Source: Methylomonas sp.
GTDB taxonomy: Bacteria > Pseudomonadota > Gammaproteobacteria > Methylococcales > Methylomonadaceae
Length of the DNA: 64,000 nucleotides
Direction: 5' to 3'
NCBI GenBank assembly: GCA_002928965.1
Contig: PERU01000003.1
Span: forward strand, 1-64,000
Part shown: positions 59,540 to 64,000 of the stretch, in pieces
How the letters are laid out: every line of letters starts with the position of its first letter
How positions within the stretch are numbered: position 1 is the stretch's first letter
Translations under genes and position numbers: made by a program
The notes under the pieces: model-generated
Databases searched by the model: none
The model's input: the letters and a program-made list of their open reading frames with translations, nothing else
Told to the model about the DNA's origin: nothing

Positions 59540-62500
59540 ATGACCCATTCACACCCGAGTTCCAATCAAATGCCATCAATGCCTCGTCATAGATTTGTAG
59601 TTCGACTGGTTCTGGCTCTACTTTTTCCAGTGGTAGCGACGTTCTTACAACGCTGGATGTTGCAGTTTATTCCTCATACCACATGGTTGTTACTGTATCC
59701 GGCGATATTTTTCAGCGCCTGGATGAGTGGATTGGCGGGCGGTATCATCAGCACCCTTTTGGCAGCATCATTGGGGGTCTATTACTTTTTGCCGGATTAC
59801 CAATCTTTTACGCTGTCAGAAGTCAGCCATATCTATTCGGTTTCGATATTTGTATTGATGGGCGTGTTGTTCAGTGTCGTGTTTGAGCGACTTAAGCAAA
59901 GCCAACTGGCATTGCAGGACGCCATTGCCGATTTGAAACTCACTGAAAATGAGCGATTGACTCAGGCCCTGGCATTATCTAATGCCGGTCTGTGGGAATG
60001 GGATTTGATCAATGATCAAATTCATTGGTCAGACACCTTGCGTGACCTCTATGGTTTGGATGAACAGACCCCTCCCTCTTACGATAACTGGCTGGCGGGA
60101 GTTCATGAAGAAGATCGGGTGTCGCTCATGGTGCGTTTGCATGATTGTCTCAGTCAGCAGCAGAACATCAATCTGGAATGGCGGGTAGCCAATCTGCCGG
60201 AGAATGAGGAACGCTGGTTGTATACCAATGGCCAGCCATTGCGCAATGCCGATGGCAAAATTATTTTCTACCGCGGGATCGTACTGGATATTACCGAGCG
60301 AAAAAAACAGGAAACACACCTGCAAGAGAAGCAGCAACGGCTTGATTTTGCACTGAATACCTTACAGGCAGGCGCTTGGGAATTGAATTTACGGACTCAC
60401 CAGATTCACCGCACAGAACTGCATGATCAAATCTTTGGATATCAACAACCATTACCCGAATGGAGTTTCGAGCAATTTGTTGAGCATGTACTGCCGAATG
60501 AAAGAGCGGCAGTCATCGACTGTTTTAATAAAGCCTTACAAACCCGCAGCGATTGGCAATTTGAATGTCAAATCCGCAGAACCGATGGGGAAATCATCTG
60601 GATTTACGCCAAAGGTAACCTCAAATTTGATCAATATGGTCAAGCCTTATCGATGGCCGGCATAGTCCAGGATATTACCCAACGTAAAAAATCCGAACTG
60701 GAAAAACATTATATCGAGACACTGTATCGCACCTTGGTCGATCAAGCTGCACCGGACGCGGTGTATATCCATGATCATCAAGGGCGTTTTCTTGAAGTCA
60801 ATCAACGAGCTTGTGAACATGACGGTTATTCCAAAGCAGAATTGCTGTGCATGAATGTCGTGGATCTGGAAGTGGATTTTGATTTGTCCCGTGTTCAGGA
60901 GGCATGGTTGCAGATTCAGCCGGGCGTTGTGACCACCTTGCGGGGGCATCATCGCCGGAAAGATGGCAGCATCTATCCCGTTGAAGTCAGATTCGGCTTG
61001 TTGGAGAACAATGAGCAACGGATTTACATTGTGTTTGTCCGTGATATTAGCGAACAGATTCAAGCTGAAGAGGCTTTACGCAACAGTGAACGCGAGTTTC
61101 GTATGCTGGCCGACGTGATCCCGCAAATTGTCTGGATTACCCGTCCCGATGGCTGGAATGTTTTTGTCAATCAGCAATGGACAGATTACACCGGTTTATC
61201 GTTCGCAGACACCAATGGCCCAGGCTGGAGTAAGCCGTTCCATCCTGATGACAAACAATCTGTTTTGGATGCCTGGTATCGATCCAGCAATTATCAGCTT
61301 AGCTACTCAATTGAATGTCGAATGCGCCGCCGTGACGGCGTTTATCGCTGGTGGTTGATTCGAGGTAATCCCATATACGACGAAAATGGGGTCGTCATGA
61401 AGTGGTTTGGTACTTGTACCGACATTCATGATATGAAACTGACTGAAGAGGCTTTGAAGCAGTCTGAGCGCCGTTATCGGGATTTATTTGCGGCCAACCC
61501 CATGCCGCTGTGGATTTATGACATGCAGACGCTGGCGTTTCTGGATGTCAATGATGCAGCCATTGCCAAATATGGCTATAGCCGCGACGAATTCCTGGCC
61601 ATGCGCATCACCGATATTCTTCCCAGCGAGGACATTCCAAAGTTGTTGCAGCACGTGCAAGCCACTCTCGATAAGCCGGATTGTTATACGCATGCCGGTG
61701 TCTGGCGACATCTTCGCAAAGACGGCAGCGAATTTTGGGTGGATATTATCGCTCATACTTTAAGCGTTCATGGCCACCCGGCAGAACTGGTTTCAGCCAA
61801 GGATATTACTCAACAGCGTGAAGCTGAAATCAAGCTTCAGCAAAGCGAAGCCCGCTGGCAATATGCATTGGAAGGCAGTAATCAGGGGGTTTGGGACTGG
61901 GATATTGCCAATGGCAAAGTGTTCTATTCCAGTCGTTTGAAATCCATGCTGGGCTTTAAAGATGACGACTTTTCCGATGGTGTCGAGGAATGGTCGAGTC
62001 GTATTCATCCGGATGAATTACAGGCTGTATTGGCGGAAGTGGATAAACATCTGCGCCAGGAAACGCTTTTTTACCAAACGGAGCATCGCCTAAAAAACAG
62101 TGCCGGTGAATACCAGTGGATTCTGGATAGTGGCAAGGTGGTGGCACGTGACGAAGACGGCAAGCCATTACGCATGATTGGCACCCATCAGGATATTTCG
62201 GTGCGCAAGGCAATTGAACAGGCACTGATCGAGAGCGAAAACAAATTAAGCTTATTTATCAAACATGCGCCCGTGGCTCTGGCCATGTTTGATACGCAGA
62301 TGCGTTATCTTGCAGTCAGTTTGCGCTGGATTGAAGCCTATGAGCTGTACGATCAAGTTGTGATCGGTCAGTCGCATTACGAGATTTTTCCGGAGATCAA
62401 TGACGCCTGGAAAGCCTATCATCGTAAAGGACTGGCCGGTGAAGTGATCCGCATCGAACACGATCGGTTTATCCGCGCGAATGGTGATGAAGTGTGGATA

Positions 62501-64000
62501 CGCTGGGAAATCAGACCCTGGTTCACCAGTAATCAGTTCGTGGGCGGTATTGTTATTTTTACTGAAGATATTACCGAAAGAGTCAAGACTGAGCAGGCGT
62601 TGGCCAACAGCGAACGGCGTTTCCAGGATATTGTCAGTGTGTCTGCAGACTGGATTTGGGAAGTGGATGCTCAGGCCCGTTATACCTATGTCTCTGAATC
62701 GGTCAGGGATGCTTTGGGTTATCCGCCGGAACATCTCATTGGCAAGACACCTTTTGATTTAATGCCGCCTGATGAGGCGAAAAAGCAGATTGAAGTATTC
62801 GGTCAGATTGTGGCGAACAGGCAGCCGTTCCGGGATCTGGAAAATGTCAATCTTCACCAGGATGGTTCGCTGCATGTCATGCAAACCAGCGCCATGCCTG
62901 TCCTGGATGCCGAAGGAAATTTGTTCGGCTATCGCGGTCTCGATAGAGACATTACTCTGAGAAAAACGCAGGAACAGCAATTGATTCTGTATCGTGATCA
63001 GCTGGAAAAACGGGTGTTGGAACGGACGCATGCGCTGAATGCGGCTTTGGAGCAAGCCGAGCATTTAGCTAAAGTAAAATCGGATTTTCTGGCCAATATG
63101 AGTCATGAGATCCGGACACCGATGAATGCGGTATTGGGGTTTTGTTACATGCTGGAACAGCAGGCTTTGGATCAGGATTCACGGGCACTGGTCAGAAAAA
63201 TCCATACTGCCGGTCGCTCTTTGTTGGTCATCATAAATGACATTCTGGATTTTTCCAAAATCGAAGCTGGCCGTCTGGAAATTGAGAATGAACCGTTTTT
63301 ATTATCGGATTTGTTGGATGATTTAGCGGCTTTAATGTCCAGTTCAGCGGGCAAAAAACAGCTGGAATTAATTGTAACGCCCGCGCCGGAAATTGATGCC
63401 CTGATTGGCGACGGCATGCGCCTGCAGCAGGTTTTAGTCAATTTACTCAGCAATGCCATTAAATTTACAGATTCAGGCGAAATCGAGCTACGCATCAGCA
63501 TTGAGAATGACAACGGTAAACACGTGAACGTTAAATTCTTGGTACGCGATACAGGCATCGGTATTTCCCCCGACAAACAACAGGAAATATTTTTGGCATT
63601 TACCCAGGCCGATAACACCATCAGTCGTCGTTTCGGTGGCTCTGGCCTGGGATTGGCAATCAGCCGAGAATTAGTACAATTGATGGGTAGTGAATTACAT
63701 GTACACAGTGTTGAAGGGCAGGGCAGCGAGTTTTGGTTTGTTTTGCCGCTACAGCGGGATCTGCGGGCTGTAAGTCGCAACCAACTCACCCACCTGTCTG
63801 TATTGGTTGCCGCCGAAAACCCTGCTACCCGCAGCTCGCTTTCAGCCAGTGTCAATAGCTTGGGCTGGAGCGCCGTTGTGGTTGATTCAGGCGAAACAGC
63901 CTTTGCCGAATTCTTGGCCAGCTGGGAAACGCATAACCCGTATGATGTGATTATTTTAGACTGGCAAATGCAGGCGCAAGATGGGCTGTACACAGCGCAG
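59540..64000 (+). CDS. Giant hybrid sensor histidine kinase with eight PAS-like units, 3' end missing
   Basis: The frame from 59540 is open to the window edge (1,487 codons visible). The N-terminus has about four membrane helices of DUF4118 type (LYPAIFFSAWMSGLAGG; LLAASLGVYYFLPDYQ). Eight PAS-like units follow, each opened by phrases such as ALSNAGLWEWDLIN, FAANPMPLWIYD and SVSADWIWEVD, several closing with a DITxR-type PAC end. The kinase core has ANMSHEIRTPMNA (His1189), NLLSNAIKFTDSG, DTGIGISPDK and GSGLGLAISREL. A receiver domain begins, with the likely phosphate-accepting Asp1474 in IILDWQMQ. An alternative start is the ATG at 59570. The ligands are unknown. Confidence 0.92.
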   Translation, partial: MTHSHPSSNQMPSMPRHRFVVRLVLALLFPVVATFLQRWMLQFIPHTTWLLLYPAIFFSAWMSGLAGGIISTLLAASLGVYYFLPDYQSFTLSEVSHIYSVSIFVLMGVLFSVVFERLKQSQLALQDAIADLKLTENERLTQALALSNAGLWEWDLINDQIHWSDTLRDLYGLDEQTPPSYDNWLAGVHEEDRVSLMVRLHDCLSQQQNINLEWRVANLPENEERWLYTNGQPLRNADGKIIFYRGIVLDITERKKQETHLQEKQQRLDFALNTLQAGAWELNLRTHQIHRTELHDQIFGYQQPLPEWSFEQFVEHVLPNERAAVIDCFNKALQTRSDWQFECQIRRTDGEIIWIYAKGNLKFDQYGQALSMAGIVQDITQRKKSELEKHYIETLYRTLVDQAAPDAVYIHDHQGRFLEVNQRACEHDGYSKAELLCMNVVDLEVDFDLSRVQEAWLQIQPGVVTTLRGHHRRKDGSIYPVEVRFGLLENNEQRIYIVFVRDISEQIQAEEALRNSEREFRMLADVIPQIVWITRPDGWNVFVNQQWTDYTGLSFADTNGPGWSKPFHPDDKQSVLDAWYRSSNYQLSYSIECRMRRRDGVYRWWLIRGNPIYDENGVVMKWFGTCTDIHDMKLTEEALKQSERRYRDLFAANPMPLWIYDMQTLAFLDVNDAAIAKYGYSRDEFLAMRITDILPSEDIPKLLQHVQATLDKPDCYTHAGVWRHLRKDGSEFWVDIIAHTLSVHGHPAELVSAKDITQQREAEIKLQQSEARWQYALEGSNQGVWDWDIANGKVFYSSRLKSMLGFKDDDFSDGVEEWSSRIHPDELQAVLAEVDKHLRQETLFYQTEHRLKNSAGEYQWILDSGKVVARDEDGKPLRMIGTHQDISVRKAIEQALIESENKLSLFIKHAPVALAMFDTQMRYLAVSLRWIEAYELYDQVVIGQSHYEIFPEINDAWKAYHRKGLAGEVIRIEHDRFIRANGDEVWIRWEIRPWFTSNQFVGGIVIFTEDITERVKTEQALANSERRFQDIVSVSADWIWEVDAQARYTYVSESVRDALGYPPEHLIGKTPFDLMPPDEAKKQIEVFGQIVANRQPFRDLENVNLHQDGSLHVMQTSAMPVLDAEGNLFGYRGLDRDITLRKTQEQQLILYRDQLEKRVLERTHALNAALEQAEHLAKVKSDFLANMSHEIRTPMNAVLGFCYMLEQQALDQDSRALVRKIHTAGRSLLVIINDILDFSKIEAGRLEIENEPFLLSDLLDDLAALMSSSAGKKQLELIVTPAPEIDALIGDGMRLQQVLVNLLSNAIKFTDSGEIELRISIENDNGKHVNVKFLVRDTGIGISPDKQQEIFLAFTQADNTISRRFGGSGLGLAISRELVQLMGSELHVHSVEGQGSEFWFVLPLQRDLRAVSRNQLTHLSVLVAAENPATRSSLSASVNSLGWSAVVVDSGETAFAEFLASWETHNPYDVIILDWQMQAQDGLYTAQ

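Noticed and set aside
63172..63993. 273-codon open frame on the minus strand
   Set aside because: It lies wholly opposite the kinase core of the giant sensor kinase, whose motifs are unambiguous; the minus frame has no recognisable family.

Overview
The window looks like chromosome from a gammaproteobacterium, most likely a Methylococcales (Methylomonas/Methylobacter-like) methanotroph. That placement is inferred from family content: a cytochrome P460, an XrtA/PEP-CTERM-type exopolysaccharide (EPS) set, a DUF3526 ABC transporter beside a TonB-dependent receptor, HopJ, intermediate GC, and REP/RAYT-type repeats. No methane-oxidation gene lies in the window, so the placement is not proven. Most of the window is ordinary chromosome in short, tightly spaced operons. 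There is one small accessory patch (about 22.6-24.1 kb) and several short palindromic repeats between genes.

Layout. 0-6 kb: sulfate uptake (YezD tail, alginate-export-type porin, sulfate-binding protein, CysT, CysW, CysA). 6-13.8 kb: a likely metal or metallophore operon behind a good sigma70-type promoter (a HupE/UreJ membrane protein with an unexplained C-terminal extension, a TonB-dependent receptor, an ABC ATPase and two DUF3526-type permeases). 13.9-16.8 kb: ChrA and a lipoprotein with an alpha/beta-hydrolase motif. 17-20.7 kb: a HerA-like ATPase followed by a Wzz/GumC-like protein whose C-terminus reads like a catalytically dead tyrosine recombinase. This is the most unusual gene in the window. 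20.8-22.5 kb: FolP and a PLP enzyme. 22.6-24.1 kb: a DUF1566 remnant, a BrnT/BrnA toxin-antitoxin pair and a decayed REP-associated transposase (RAYT) with flanking REP hairpins. 24.2-28.6 kb: CstA, a small exported protein, a cytochrome P460 gene interrupted by one in-frame TGA, and an HDAC-family hydrolase.

28.9-32.8 kb: a NUDIX hydrolase, then a porin / PstS-like protein / sensor-kinase set that may form an envelope sensing module, then tRNA-Phe(GAA). 33-35.6 kb: a NagD-type phosphatase coupled to DhaK, with DhaL convergent. 35.8-42.9 kb: EPS machinery (a long TPR lipoprotein facing an operon of SLBB export protein, beta-barrel protein, Wzz and a tyrosine-autokinase-like protein lacking the P-loop lysine). 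43-48.5 kb: HopJ, an FAD oxidoreductase, a YtqB-type methyltransferase, PpnP, a NYN nuclease, a large palindrome, an aminotransferase and QueG. 48.5-56.7 kb: the conserved Nnr-TsaE-AmiC-MutL-MiaA run, then 5-formyl-THF cyclo-ligase and a carboxynorspermidine-decarboxylase-like enzyme. 56.7-59.2 kb: a GNAT acetyltransferase, a lipoprotein lysophospholipase-like hydrolase and pyrophosphatase. 59.5 kb to the end: a hybrid sensor kinase with eight PAS-like units, cut by the window edge.

Several starts were moved from the longest possible ORF to an internal ATG with a better ribosome binding site or a signal peptide at the right place; each is noted in its entry. Family assignments come from reading motifs by eye and were not checked by any database search.
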